Shown: positions 1 through 8,775, numbered from the stretch's first letter. The stretch: DNA of 64,000 nucleotides from Parafilimonas terrae (GCF_900115755.1 NZ_FOXQ01000002.1:310001-374000), one strand, 5' to 3'. Translations and numbers: made by a program. Notes: a model not told the origin generated them from the letters alone.

Positions 1-52
1 AATTATTATGATACTAAATACAATTACGAACCTGGAATAATCACAGGCTTAT

Positions 53-73
53 ATTCACTATTCACGATTCACG
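53..73. repeat. Three tandem 7-bp ATTCAC(T/G) units
   Basis: ATTCACT-ATTCACG-ATTCACG runs without gaps just past the 3' end of the GH105 gene. Degenerate versions of the same unit recur in other intergenic regions of this window (about 6190-6215, 48508-48535, 62540-62565 and 62662-62690). Confidence 0.6.
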
Positions 74-77
74 TAAA

Positions 78-1970
78 TCATTGTTTTATCAGCCACTTCG
101 CCAGTTCTTCTGCCGCCTTATAATTCTCAAACTCTTTTGGCAGTTTTCTTCCGTTAGTATATTCATTATATAACCAGGGATCACCCACCGCAAACACAGT
201 GCCTTTACCATATTTAGCAACGGCCATGATGTTTTTATCTTCTTTTGTAAGCACAGCTTTTGCCGGGGATTGGAGTTGCAGGGTGGATAATTCTTTTATG
301 TAAATCTTTTTGGTTGATTTAAAAATTGGATTGTTTGCATTAATGTTTATAGCGCCCATTTCAAACTGTGCGCCTGTAACGCGGTTATAGGAACCTTCAT
401 TAAAATGAATGCCAAATGTGGCAGCGAGATTGTTGAAATGTTCAAACTCTGCATTGCCCGAATCGTTGCCTAATAACAATAATGTGCCGCCCTGTTTTAC
501 CCAATCGCTGATAAGTTTTATATCATCTGCCTGTATATAGTTTGGATTGGGGTTTTCTTTCGGCGTATCAGGATCAACAATTATATACATGCTGGCTTTG
601 CTTAAAATGGCAGCCGTAGGTTTTTCAGCAGAAAATGTTGTAGCCACGCCATATTTATTAAACACATGGCCTAACAAAGAATAGCCATTGTTATCATCTT
701 CATTCCATACATAATGATATTGAATTGTATCATTTGATGCCGCATCATATTTTTTTTCATGGTTGAAATAACCATCTAATAAAACGGTTTTGCCCTTGCC
801 CAGATTCATTGTTGGTATCATATCCATTTCAGCGCACATTTGTATAAAAGCCCCAACACCTTTTAAATCATCCCGCACCACTTTTTCACGCAGGTAATAT
901 GCATAACTGCCATCGCGGTAAGGATTGCCGCCAAGCCCGCTTACACTTACCGTTCCATCAAGATGAACCAGCCCGTTTGCATCTTTTACTACAAATTTTT
1001 TAATGATGCCTTTATAACCTTTTTCAGCAGCAGGCAGGTAAGATGATGGGAGATAACCAAGCCTTGTGCCTTTTGCCAAAGCATATACAAACATGCACGA
1101 TGCGGATGCTTCAAAATAATTGCCCTGCCTGTTGGGAAAATTCAAAACATCCCACCATAAACCTGTTTTGTCATCCTGCACTTTTACAACAGCCGCTGCA
1201 AAGCGGTTGAGTATATCCACCAATTCTTTTTTGTGCGGATTATCGTCAGGAAAATATTGCAGCACATCCACCAATGCCATTCCATACCAGCCCATGGCAC
1301 GGCCCCAAAAATTAGGTGATGTACCGGTTTCTTTATTGGCCCATTGCTGTTCTTTCGATTCATCCCAGCCATGATACAACAAACCTGTTTTTGTATCTCT
1401 TGAATGCTTTTCCATAAATATAAACTGGCTGGCTATATCATTAAATGCCGTATCATCCTGCACCCGCTGCGCATACATGGCATAAAACGGTTCGCCCATA
1501 TATAAACCATCAAGCCACATTTGCCAGGGATATACTTTTTTATGCCAGAAACCACCTTCATGCGTACGCGGTTGTTCACGTAACTGTTCTCTTAATAATG
1601 ACGCGGCTTTAAAATATTTTTCCTTACCGGTAACATTATACAACATCAACAAAGCATTGCCATTTTTTATATTATCAATATTGTATTTTTCTTTGTCGTA
1701 TGTTTTTATGGTGCCATCGTCATTTACATAATGGTCAATATTTTTTTGTATGTAATTAAAATAATCTGCGTTGCCCGTGTTTTTCCACAATGCCTCAAGC
1801 CCGCCATATACAACGCCCTGGTCATACGTCCACACACGTGCCAGCGAATCTTTCCATACAGTCATCACGGTTTTTGCCATTGCTTCGCCGTAGGATAAGT
1901 TTTGCTGTGCTTTTGATACGCCTGCAGCGCAGCAAATCATAATTGCGATAAAAGTTTGTTTGTATTTCAT
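78..1970 (-). CDS. GH105/GH88-family unsaturated rhamnogalacturonyl hydrolase with C-terminal accessory domain
   Basis: 630 aa exported protein with an N-terminal signal peptide (hydrophobic to about residue 21, ending SKAQQ). Residues of about 30-385 match the alpha/alpha-barrel of YteR/YesR-type hydrolases, which remove the unsaturated uronic acid from the non-reducing end of pectin fragments made by lyases. Visible family segments include TYDQGVVYGGLEALW near the N-terminus and NFWGRAMGWYGMALVDVL in the middle. The last 230 residues or so form a separate domain resembling the DUF4350/glutamine-amidotransferase-like fold (SDWVKQGGTLLLLGND; AKYGKGTVFAVGDPWLYNE) that often follows GH105 in Bacteroidota. 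It lies 199 bp downstream of the GH28 gene on the same strand, so both probably serve the same substrate. Family assignment is firm; the exact linkage cleaved is inferred. Confidence 0.88.
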   Translation of the reverse strand: MKYKQTFIAIMICCAAGVSKAQQNLSYGEAMAKTVMTVWKDSLARVWTYDQGVVYGGLEALWKNTGNADYFNYIQKNIDHYVNDDGTIKTYDKEKYNIDNIKNGNALLMLYNVTGKEKYFKAASLLREQLREQPRTHEGGFWHKKVYPWQMWLDGLYMGEPFYAMYAQRVQDDTAFNDIASQFIFMEKHSRDTKTGLLYHGWDESKEQQWANKETGTSPNFWGRAMGWYGMALVDVLQYFPDDNPHKKELVDILNRFAAAVVKVQDDKTGLWWDVLNFPNRQGNYFEASASCMFVYALAKGTRLGYLPSSYLPAAEKGYKGIIKKFVVKDANGLVHLDGTVSVSGLGGNPYRDGSYAYYLREKVVRDDLKGVGAFIQMCAEMDMIPTMNLGKGKTVLLDGYFNHEKKYDAASNDTIQYHYVWNEDDNNGYSLLGHVFNKYGVATTFSAEKPTAAILSKASMYIIVDPDTPKENPNPNYIQADDIKLISDWVKQGGTLLLLGNDSGNAEFEHFNNLAATFGIHFNEGSYNRVTGAQFEMGAININANNPIFKSTKKIYIKELSTLQLQSPAKAVLTKEDKNIMAVAKYGKGTVFAVGDPWLYNEYTNGRKLPKEFENYKAAEELAKWLIKQ

Positions 1971-2169
1971 TCAACTAATTATTGTTAACCCTATGGGTTT
2001 ATTTTTTAGTATGTTACCAGCTTTTGTTCTTCGTGGCATCGTCCCTTGTGTCACTCCCTTGTACTGCATATTTTCATGGCAGCTTTGCGTCATCGTGCCT
2101 TTATGGTTTATTATTTTTTGGGCCACGGAGACTCAAAGGCACGAAGAAACACCATACTTATACAATGTA
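1971..2169. other. Intergenic spacer with degenerate inverted GGCACGA-type sequences
   Basis: The 199 bp between the GH28 and GH105 genes contain sequences such as CAAAGGCACGAAGAAAC and, inverted, GTTCTTCGTGGCATCGT and TCATCGTGCCTTTATGG. They look like a decayed intergenic repeat able to fold back. No credible gene is present; the short plus-strand ORFs here have no recognisable features. Confidence 0.4.
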
Positions 2170-3792
2170 TTATTCTTTCGTTAAAGCAGATTCTTCTGTT
2201 CCGTTAAATGCCGCCAGTTGTTTGGCATTGGAAGTATTGCTGTTTACAATTTTAATATCCTTTGTTTTTTCACCTGATAACTTCATCAGCAATGCTGCGT
2301 TATCATTATAACCAATATTGTCAAACAAAATTTTATCGCTATTAATAACATGAATTACCGGCGATGTTTCTTTTGTTACCAGTTGAATGTTTTTAAAATT
2401 AATGCCTGTTGCTTCAGAACATTCAATGCCTTTATTTGCCTGCAATACCATGTTGCTTAAATTAATATTGGAGATATGCATTTCCGGCAATCCCCTTATA
2501 AAAATGGCTTCTGATGCACCGTTGCAAACAACATTATCAAAGTAAAAATCTTTAAACACCGGCGTGCCTGCATCAACAGGTTTATATTCCACCTGCGGAA
2601 TGCCGTCAACTATTTTAGGCGAAGCGAAATAATACATATCAAACAATATGGCTTCATTCACTATGTCTTTCATATTTATGTCAGATGCATAAATGTTTTC
2701 TACCACGCCACCGCGGCCGCGTACTGTTTTAAAACGCAGGCCAATATCCGTTCCGATAAATGTGCAATCATGCACGTAAATATTTTTTGCACCGCCGCTC
2801 ATTTCACTGCCAATAACAAAGCCGCCATGTGCATGATATACCACGCAGTTTTTTATTTCAACATTTTGCGTGGGCATGCCGCGTTTACGGCCTTCTTCAT
2901 CACGCCCGCTTTTTATGCAGATACCATCGTCGCCCACATCAAATGTGCTGTTTTCAATTAAAACATTACTGCAGCTTTCCACATCAATGCCATCACCGTT
3001 TTGCGCATACCATGGGTTTTTTGCATAAATATTTCTAACCGTTAAATCTTCACACATCAGCGGGTGCAAACACCAGGCCGGTGAATTTTGAAATGTCACG
3101 CCTTCCAGCAAAACCCTTTTGCATTTTGTAAATACAAGCAGGTTAGGCCGTAAAAAATCTTTAATAGAAGCATAATCGTTTAAAGTTTTACCTGCTTCAA
3201 TCACACCCGGTTTTTTTGTTTTTGTGCCACGCACATAACTTTCAGAAGGGTACCATTGTTTGCCATCATCACTTACAATGCCGCCTTTCTTTAATAAGTT
3301 TTCCCATTCCGTTTCAGATAATTTATCATGGTTTACAGCCCGCCAAACGCCGCCGTTGCCATCAATAATACCACTGCCGGTTATAGCAATATTTTCTGCA
3401 TTGGTTGCAGATAAAGGTGATTGATTCCGATACGCAGGCAAGCCTTCATAATTGCCTTCTACTAATTTATATTGCGTCTTATCATCAGTAAACTGCAGCA
3501 ATGCATCTTTGGCCAGGTGCAGGTTTACATTCGATAATAAAACAATGGGGCCTGTTAACCAAAATCCTTGTGGTATTAACACTACGCCGCCACCTTTTTT
3601 ATTGCAATCAGCAATAGCATCGTTAATGCTTTTTGTATTCAGCGTTAATCCATCTGCCCTGGCGCCATAACTGGTTATATTAAACGTATCCGTTTTAAAA
3701 ACTGTTGGTGCAGGGGCTTTTATGTTTTGTGCTGTTAATGTTGTGCAGCTAACTGTAAACATTAAAAAAGCCAGGCAATATTTTATCATCAA
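2170..3792 (-). CDS. GH28-family polygalacturonase-like glycoside hydrolase
   Basis: 540 aa exported protein (signal peptide about residues 1-21, ending TLTAQN). The right-handed beta-helix is typical of polygalacturonases and exo-poly-galacturonosidases, which hydrolyse galacturonan chains. GH28 catalytic elements are present in order: NGDGID, then VGDDGICIKSGRDEEG (the Asp-Asp pair plus cationic subsite), then HGGFVIGSEMSGG, then GLRFKTVRGRGG (substrate-binding Arg/Lys). The N-terminal part begins with FNITSYGARADG, the usual start of the helix. It lies upstream of the GH105 gene on the same strand. A LacI-type palindrome sits about 70 bp upstream of the ATG and suggests sugar-responsive control. 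Endo versus exo action, and galacturonan versus another uronide, cannot be settled from sequence alone. Confidence 0.9.
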   Translation of the reverse strand: MMIKYCLAFLMFTVSCTTLTAQNIKAPAPTVFKTDTFNITSYGARADGLTLNTKSINDAIADCNKKGGGVVLIPQGFWLTGPIVLLSNVNLHLAKDALLQFTDDKTQYKLVEGNYEGLPAYRNQSPLSATNAENIAITGSGIIDGNGGVWRAVNHDKLSETEWENLLKKGGIVSDDGKQWYPSESYVRGTKTKKPGVIEAGKTLNDYASIKDFLRPNLLVFTKCKRVLLEGVTFQNSPAWCLHPLMCEDLTVRNIYAKNPWYAQNGDGIDVESCSNVLIENSTFDVGDDGICIKSGRDEEGRKRGMPTQNVEIKNCVVYHAHGGFVIGSEMSGGAKNIYVHDCTFIGTDIGLRFKTVRGRGGVVENIYASDINMKDIVNEAILFDMYYFASPKIVDGIPQVEYKPVDAGTPVFKDFYFDNVVCNGASEAIFIRGLPEMHISNINLSNMVLQANKGIECSEATGINFKNIQLVTKETSPVIHVINSDKILFDNIGYNDNAALLMKLSGEKTKDIKIVNSNTSNAKQLAAFNGTEESALTKE

Positions 3793-3861
3793 TCGTTGAT
3801 TTTATTAATAAACATTTTCTGCATATTTCTTAATAAAATCTGTATCCAGCTAATTTAATTA

Positions 3862-3876
3862 CGGAAACGTTTTCCG
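3862..3876. promoter_or_regulatory. LacI-type operator candidate upstream of GH28 gene
   Basis: CGGAAACGTTTTCCG is an inverted repeat with 6-bp arms (CGGAAA/TTTCCG) around CGT, 70 bp upstream of the GH28 start. AACGTTTT-centred palindromes are typical of LacI/GalR-family operators. A related AAAACGTTTT palindrome lies upstream of kduD at 47588. The remainder of the 322-bp gap 3793-4114 shows no gene. Confidence 0.5.
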
Positions 3877-4114
3877 GTTTGAAAAGCCCTGCCTAACTAA
3901 TGCTGACTGGCACAAATAGTTTTATATAAATGCTTGCATTTGTATCCGGAGCGCCTTATCGTAATCAGGTATTGCACCATTATATTCTGCTTCCTGGAAA
4001 TGAGAAGACTACATAATCCACCATTGCCCTGCTTTCCGTGATACTTTTGTTATAATTCCGCAACTGCTTTGGGATACCGTGTTTGTTTTTTTGTGCTATC
4101 AAAATAAAATAACA

Positions 4115-5413
4115 ATGAAAACAAACACTATCAAAACATGCATTATGCTGGGTATATCAGCTTTATTGTTTGCTTCCTGCAAAAAAGATGATGCACCTCC
4201 TGCGCAGGCTAATACCATCACCATCGAAAATGTATTGGACAGCAAACCGCTTGTTGAATCCGGAACCTTCCAGGGAACGGGAACACCGCCGGTAATATTG
4301 CCGGGCCAATCCACATCTATTACTTTCTCTGCAGCCAGGAATCAATATATCACTTTTGCAACCATGTATGGCTGGAGCAATGATTTATTTTTCGCCCCCG
4401 AAAACCCCGGCATTAAATTATACAATGATGATGGCACGCCAATAACAGGCGATGTTTCATCTCAGATAAAATTGTGGGACAACGGCACCCGCGAAAACCA
4501 AACACCCGGCATGTCTGTTACACATCCCGGCACGGCTGAAACCACCGCTAAAAATATTAAAGAAGTAAACGGAACGGATGACTATGGCCATACTTATCTT
4601 CCGGCATCTCAACTGATGAATGTATCGCTTACTTACGACGGTAACTCCATGTTTACGCTTACCATTAAAAATAATTCAGGCAAAACACAAAACGAAACGC
4701 CATTCAGCCCCGGTGTTTGGGCTATTTCTTATGTAGCGGGTGGCGGCCAGTTGCTCCCCAATGCTATCTATACATCAGGCCAGCCCACTGCAAACGGGCT
4801 TACCAATATTGCTGAAATGGGCGATAACGCTGTTTTAAGCAGCTACCTTTCTGGCCTTACCGGCATTTTTACACCATTATCCCCGGTGCTGGTTGTGGTA
4901 TATAGCGGCGCCGAAAACCCGTTTTATAAAGTGGGTGAAAACGACAGGGGAGAAGGCCTGAAAGATCTGGCGCAAAAAGGGAATGCTGATATATTAGCCG
5001 ATGCTTTAAGAACAAAGCCCGGCATTAAAAATGTATATGTTTTAAAGGAAGCTACCAACACCGTATTGCTGCCAAAAATTAATGGCGCTGATGGCGGAAA
5101 AGTCTCGCAGGCCTTATCTGTCAGTAAAGGAGACAGGGTTGCTATTGCTACGATGTACGGCTTTTCAAACGACTGGTTTTTTGCCACAACCGGTAATGAT
5201 ATAGATGTCACACAAAAAGGAGATGTATCTGCCACTATAGGTTTATTTGATGACGGAACGGCTGTAAACCAGTTTCCCGGGGCGGGCATTACGCAGTTTA
5301 ACCTCGCTGGCACACCGCTTGATGAAAGTAAGCCTATTGAAGCAGTGCCCAACCCCAATGCATTTACAACGCTGCCTGCAATAAATGATATTATTAAAGT
5401 AACGATTCAATAA
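4115..5413 (+). CDS. Spondin-domain lipoprotein (two Spondin_N-like repeats)
   Basis: 432 aa from the ATG at 4115. A GTG 36 bp upstream would add 12 residues that break the signal sequence, so I chose the ATG. The signal peptide ends in a lipobox (LLFASC at about residues 13-18), so this is a lipoprotein. Two similar halves are visible: YITFATMYGWSNDLFFAPEN followed by SSQIKLWDNGTRENQTPG, and later VAIATMYGFSNDWFFAT followed by SATIGLFDDGTAVNQFPGAG. This ATMYG(F/W)SND(L/W)FFA motif is characteristic of bacterial spondin-N proteins, which are thought to be extracellular adhesion-type modules; no enzymatic activity is known. It is a single-gene unit with no obvious functional link to the flanking genes. 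Confidence 0.85.
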   Translation: MKTNTIKTCIMLGISALLFASCKKDDAPPAQANTITIENVLDSKPLVESGTFQGTGTPPVILPGQSTSITFSAARNQYITFATMYGWSNDLFFAPENPGIKLYNDDGTPITGDVSSQIKLWDNGTRENQTPGMSVTHPGTAETTAKNIKEVNGTDDYGHTYLPASQLMNVSLTYDGNSMFTLTIKNNSGKTQNETPFSPGVWAISYVAGGGQLLPNAIYTSGQPTANGLTNIAEMGDNAVLSSYLSGLTGIFTPLSPVLVVVYSGAENPFYKVGENDRGEGLKDLAQKGNADILADALRTKPGIKNVYVLKEATNTVLLPKINGADGGKVSQALSVSKGDRVAIATMYGFSNDWFFATTGNDIDVTQKGDVSATIGLFDDGTAVNQFPGAGITQFNLAGTPLDESKPIEAVPNPNAFTTLPAINDIIKVTIQ

Positions 5414-5473
5414 TTTTCAGCAATAGCCAAAGTGCAGCCAACCTTTGGCGTTACTGCCAATAAAACTTAGCAC

Positions 5474-6184
5474 ATGAATATCATTTATTTGATCTTTATA
5501 AAGCATTTCAAAAAAGCAGCCGTTATATTTTTTGCAATTCCGTTTGCAGCATGCGGGCAACAGGCATCGCTTATCAATCAAACAAAAACATTTGAAAAAA
5601 TGACACAAACAAAAAGAGAAAATGCAGTAAACAGTAACGGGACACATGCAACCGACACTGCAACCTTTGCCGCCGGATGTTTCTGGTGTGTGGAAGAACA
5701 GTTTAAACAATTGAATGGTATAATATCTGTAACATCGGGCTTTACCGGCGGCGATGTGGCGAACCCCAGCTATAAATTAGTTTGCACCGGCACAACCGGC
5801 CACGCAGAGGCTTGCAATATTGTATATGATCCTTCAAAGATCTCTTATGATGAATTACTTGCCGCATTCTTTGTGGCGCATGACCCCACGCAGCTTAACC
5901 GGCAAGGCAACGATGTGGGCACACAATACCGCTCAGCCATTTTTTATCATAACGATGAACAAAAAGAGCTGGCTGAATATTATATCCATAAATTAGATGA
6001 AGAAAAGGCTTATGATAAAAAAATCGTTACAGAAGTAAGCCCATACACGGTATTTTATAAGGCGGAAGATTATCACAAGGATTATTACGATAATAATATG
6101 GATCAGCCTTATTGCCGGCTTGTAATAAAGCCTAAATTGGACAAGTTTCGCAAAGTGTTTAAGGGAAAGCTGGTTAATGAATGA
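5474..6184 (+). CDS. msrA: Peptide-methionine (S)-S-oxide reductase MsrA, lipoprotein form
   Basis: 236 aa. Reduces the S-epimer of methionine sulfoxide in oxidised proteins. The catalytic motif GCFWC lies at residues 68-72 with nucleophilic Cys69, followed by VTSGFTGGDVANPSY, GHAEACNIVYDP and the HDPTQLNRQGNDVGTQYRS signature. About 65 extra N-terminal residues hold a membrane signal and a probable lipobox (FAAC at about 24-27), so the enzyme should act on the periplasmic face. An internal ATG at about residue 43 would give a cytosolic form, but the signal peptide argues for the long start. msrB follows on the same strand and is also a lipoprotein, giving an exported MsrA/MsrB pair. Confidence 0.93.
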   Translation: MNIIYLIFIKHFKKAAVIFFAIPFAACGQQASLINQTKTFEKMTQTKRENAVNSNGTHATDTATFAAGCFWCVEEQFKQLNGIISVTSGFTGGDVANPSYKLVCTGTTGHAEACNIVYDPSKISYDELLAAFFVAHDPTQLNRQGNDVGTQYRSAIFYHNDEQKELAEYYIHKLDEEKAYDKKIVTEVSPYTVFYKAEDYHKDYYDNNMDQPYCRLVIKPKLDKFRKVFKGKLVNE

Positions 6185-6392
6185 TAAGTAAGGAATAGTG
6201 AATGGTGAGCAGTGAATGATACAGAAGGATTTTGATTGTATAATTAAATGCAATACCCGTTTATAAAAATTAAACGTGATTGCAATAACGATCAAGTTTC
6301 AAGCTTCAGGGTTTATGACCTAACGAATGACAGTTCACCACTCACTTAATTATATTAATAAAAACAGTCTTGCACTTTTTAACTGTAATAAA

Positions 6393-6923
6393 ATGAAACC
6401 TGTATTTATAACCTGCCTGCTGTTCTGCATATTGGCAAGCTGCAGCAGCAATGCACAACAAAAAAACAATGATATGATGACAAAAGAAGATCACGTAAAC
6501 AACCCATATTATTCCCGCACAGATACAATGCATTTAAATGTAAGCGATGCAGAATGGAAGAAAATTTTGCCTCATGATTTATATGCCGTTGCCCGTGAGC
6601 AAAACACGGAAATGGCTTTTACCGGCAAGTATTGGAACTCCGATGAAAAAGGCACTTATTATTGCGCTGTATGCGGCAATAAACTGTTTCGCTCCACTGC
6701 AAAATTTGCAAGCACCTGCGGCTGGCCCAGTTTTTTTGAAACAGAAAGAAAAAACAGTGTTATTTATAAAGAAGATAATTCGCATGGCATGCACCGCATT
6801 GAAGTGGAATGCGCCCGCTGTAACTCACACCTGGGGCACATTTTTGATGACGGCCCGGCGCCTACTTACAAGCGTTATTGTATGAATTCTGTTTCCCTTG
6901 ATTTTGTGCCTGATGGTATGTGA
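6393..6923 (+). CDS. msrB: Peptide-methionine (R)-S-oxide reductase MsrB, lipoprotein form
   Basis: 176 aa from the ATG at 6393. The upstream in-frame ATG at 6327 adds 22 residues ahead of a good lipoprotein signal (LLFCILASCSS), so the later start is preferred. Reduces the R-epimer of methionine sulfoxide. Zinc-binding CxxC pairs are seen in YYCAVCGNKLF and VECARCNSHLGH. CGWPSFFE and the catalytic cysteine in RYCMNSVSLDF are conserved; Met replaces the more usual Ile/Val after that cysteine. The 208-bp gap from msrA carries only degenerate GTGAATG repeats. The pair probably repairs periplasmic proteins under oxidative stress. Confidence 0.93.
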   Translation: MKPVFITCLLFCILASCSSNAQQKNNDMMTKEDHVNNPYYSRTDTMHLNVSDAEWKKILPHDLYAVAREQNTEMAFTGKYWNSDEKGTYYCAVCGNKLFRSTAKFASTCGWPSFFETERKNSVIYKEDNSHGMHRIEVECARCNSHLGHIFDDGPAPTYKRYCMNSVSLDFVPDGM

Positions 6924-6938
6924 GTATCATAAGTTTTC

Positions 6939-7310
6939 TTAATTGAAAAATAGCCGGCCATACGCAATCAAAATGCAAAACAGGAAAAGAATAAGATTAG
7001 TAAGAACATTTTTAATCTCGTTTCTTTTATAATGTATGCTTGCTGCAAAAGGCATAATGAAAGCCAGGCAAAGGGCTGCAACAGGTGTTAACCAGGGTGT
7101 GATATGGAAATACACAGGTGCAATTAATCCTGCCGCACCTGCTATCTCCGAAACACCGATAAATTTTATAAAAAGGGCAGGAAGCCCTTCTACGCCTGTT
7201 TGGCCTTTTGCCACCAATATCCGCTCTGGCAATATAGATTTACAAATACCTGAATAAAGAAAAGTTATTGCTGTAATTATTTGTAAAATCCAAAGAATAG
7301 TGTTGTTCAT
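6939..7310 (-). CDS. DoxX-family membrane protein
   Basis: About 123 aa starting MNNTILWILQ. An in-frame TTG 66 bp upstream is less plausible because the added residues are not hydrophobic and would cover an FNR-like box. Four hydrophobic segments are visible (ILQIITAITFLYSG; FIGVSEIAGAAGLI; LTPVAALCLAFIMP; NLILFLFCILIAYG). The segment order and GxSEIxGAAGLI motif match small DoxX/DoxD-like proteins, whose biochemical role is mostly unknown. It lies downstream of a Crp/Fnr gene on the same strand and next to a TTGAC-N4-ATCAA site, so it is probably controlled by a regulator of that family. Confidence 0.8.
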   Translation of the reverse strand: MNNTILWILQIITAITFLYSGICKSILPERILVAKGQTGVEGLPALFIKFIGVSEIAGAAGLIAPVYFHITPWLTPVAALCLAFIMPFAASIHYKRNEIKNVLTNLILFLFCILIAYGRLFFN

Positions 7311-7311
7311 A

Positions 7312-7339
7312 ACCTTTGTATTTTTTGTAATACAAAGGT
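7312..7339. promoter_or_regulatory. Inverted repeat directly upstream of doxX-like gene
   Basis: Perfect 11-bp arms (ACCTTTGTATT / AATACAAAGGT) separated by 6 bp, ending one or two bases from the DoxX ATG. It overlaps the region where the -7 box (CACCTTTG on the minus strand, 7342-7335) and transcription start would lie, so it may be an operator or a 5'-UTR hairpin. Confidence 0.45.
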
Positions 7340-7362
7340 GAAAACAGCAGCCGGCAAAACCT

Positions 7363-7376
7363 TTGACATTTATCAA
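7363..7376 (-). promoter_or_regulatory. FNR/DNR-like box TTGAC-N4-ATCAA
   Basis: Nine of ten positions match the FNR consensus TTGAT-N4-ATCAA. Its centre is about 60 bp upstream of the DoxX ATG and about 40 bp upstream of the start predicted from CACCTTTG, the class II activator spacing. It falls just after the stop of the Crp/Fnr gene. Confidence 0.5.
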
Positions 7377-7380
7377 AAAA

Positions 7381-7944
7381 TCAGATCTGCGAACGTATTC
7401 TGCTCAAAGTTTCCTGTGTAATGCCGAGATAGGAAGCAATCATGCCAAGCGGCACTCTTTGTATAAAAGAAGGGCTTGTTTTCATTAATACCTGGTAACG
7501 TTCCAACGCGGTTGCAAAATGCAAGTCGTCAAATTTTTGCTGTAACTGCACCAATCCAAATGATACAAGTTTCCTGTAAAGGTTTTCTATATCGTGGTAT
7601 TTGCTGCAAAGATTGTCAAGATCATTATAGTGAAGTGCATAAAGAACGGAATCTTCCAAAAGTTCAATTCCGCGCCTGTCTGGCTTTCGGGTAATAAAGC
7701 TGATAATAGAAGATGCAAATGAATGTTCATCGCTTATCCAGTCTGTAACATCTTTACCATCTTTCAGATAGTAAGTCCGCGTTAATCCACTGTCTATAAA
7801 GTAAGTAAAATTGCAGGTGGTATCAGGCTTAACAAGAATATGCCCCCTGGGTAATATCAGCTTTTTTAAATGTGCTGCCAGCGCCTGCCGGCCTTGTGCA
7901 GACAGGCGGGTATATTGAGAAACCGTTGAAAAAAAATTATCCAT
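7381..7944 (-). CDS. Crp/Fnr-family transcriptional regulator
   Basis: 187 aa. The N-terminal cyclic-nucleotide-binding-type beta-roll covers about residues 10-120 (LKKLILPRGHILVKPDTTC; YFIDSGLTRTYYLKDGKDVTDW). The short C-terminal helix-turn-helix PLGMIASYLGITQETLSRIR is typical of the compact Bacteroidota members that end at the recognition helix. No cysteine cluster for an FNR-type 4Fe-4S centre is visible, so the signal sensed is unknown. It precedes the DoxX gene on the same strand and lies beside the nir/nos region, but a role in denitrification is only suggested by position. Confidence 0.85.
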   Translation of the reverse strand: MDNFFSTVSQYTRLSAQGRQALAAHLKKLILPRGHILVKPDTTCNFTYFIDSGLTRTYYLKDGKDVTDWISDEHSFASSIISFITRKPDRRGIELLEDSVLYALHYNDLDNLCSKYHDIENLYRKLVSFGLVQLQQKFDDLHFATALERYQVLMKTSPSFIQRVPLGMIASYLGITQETLSRIRSQI

Positions 7945-8031
7945 TTCTGCAATTCAAAATTTTTACAGCAGCATTAAACATTACAATAAATCAGGTGTTT
8001 GTTCGGTTATTATTTTTCGTAGATGGCTGCC

Positions 8032-8379
8032 TTATTTTTTATCTAATAATTCTTTCAACGCTGCTGCCTGGCTATGTATTTCATCTTTGGCGCCGTAAAC
8101 CAGCGTAACGGTTTTATGCTTTTTTATTAGCTGCTTTAATTCATCAAGCGCTGAAGATTGCTGCAGCTCTGCTTTGTATTTTGTTTTAAATGCTTCCCAT
8201 TTTGCCGCATCATGGTTAAACCATTTACGCAGGACAGTTGATGGTGCAATGTCTTTCAGCCAGATATCAACATGCATGTCTTCTTTCTTAATGCCACGCG
8301 GCCATAACCTGTCAACCAGTATCCGAAACCCGTCTGTCTTTTCTTTTTCTTCGTAAGCCCTTTTTAACCTGATATTCAT
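8032..8379 (-). CDS. DUF488-family protein (YeaO-like)
   Basis: 115 aa. Matches the short DUF488 family through IRLKRAYEEK, FRILVDRLWPRGIKKE, WLKDIAPS, LRKWFNHD and VTLVYGAKDE. No catalytic function is established for the family. It starts 2 bp after the truncated haemoglobin gene and belongs to the same apparent transcript as cupin and trHb. DUF488 genes often sit in stress-related or nitrite/NO-linked operons, which agrees with the location just downstream of nirK. Confidence 0.87.
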   Translation of the reverse strand: MNIRLKRAYEEKEKTDGFRILVDRLWPRGIKKEDMHVDIWLKDIAPSTVLRKWFNHDAAKWEAFKTKYKAELQQSSALDELKQLIKKHKTVTLVYGAKDEIHSQAAALKELLDKK

Positions 8380-8381
8380 GT

Positions 8382-8771
8382 TTAGCGCATAATTTTAAAT
8401 GGTGATGCAATTTTTGTTTCCATTATGGCGGCAATGCTTGCTGCTTTTTCTTTTACTATATCAGCTTTCTTTCCTTCAAATAATTCATCAACCGTTCCAG
8501 TAAACAACAGCAGCCAGCGCTGAAAATGTTCCTTTGTAAACGGCACCTGTTCATTAAGATGTATATGCACGCTCATAGGATTGCCCACATATTTATTGGT
8601 GAGAAAAATAATATTCTCCCAAAAATCATACATCACCGGTAAATGCTTTTCCCAGTTCACTTTTGCTATATCATTAAAAATAAACCCAATCACATCATCC
8701 TGCTTTACCTTATCGTAAAAGGTATTTACCATGCGCTCAACATCGGCCCTACTTTTAATATCCTGTTTCAT
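8382..8771 (-). CDS. Group III truncated haemoglobin
   Basis: 129 aa. Length and sequence fit group III (P-type) truncated globins: VERMVNTFYDKVKQDDVIGFIF at the N-terminus, HLPVMYDFWENIIF in the middle, and the proximal haem ligand His in FTKEHFQRWLLLF. Such globins bind O2 and NO, and related members protect against NO or aid low-oxygen respiration. It is tightly spaced between cupin (4 bp) and DUF488 (2 bp), in the run that begins with nirK. NO scavenging next to a NO-producing nitrite reductase is the likely role, though this is inferred. Confidence 0.9.
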   Translation of the reverse strand: MKQDIKSRADVERMVNTFYDKVKQDDVIGFIFNDIAKVNWEKHLPVMYDFWENIIFLTNKYVGNPMSVHIHLNEQVPFTKEHFQRWLLLFTGTVDELFEGKKADIVKEKAASIAAIMETKIASPFKIMR

Positions 8772-8775
8772 AGAG

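Noticed and set aside
1982-2311. Plus-strand ORF between the GH105 and GH28 genes
   Set aside because: Overlaps the GH28 3' end and the degenerate repeat spacer; low-complexity hydrophobic sequence without homology that I recognise.
4924-5358. 144-aa minus-strand ORF inside the spondin-domain gene
   Set aside because: Complementary frame of a gene with two intact repeats; no recognisable features.
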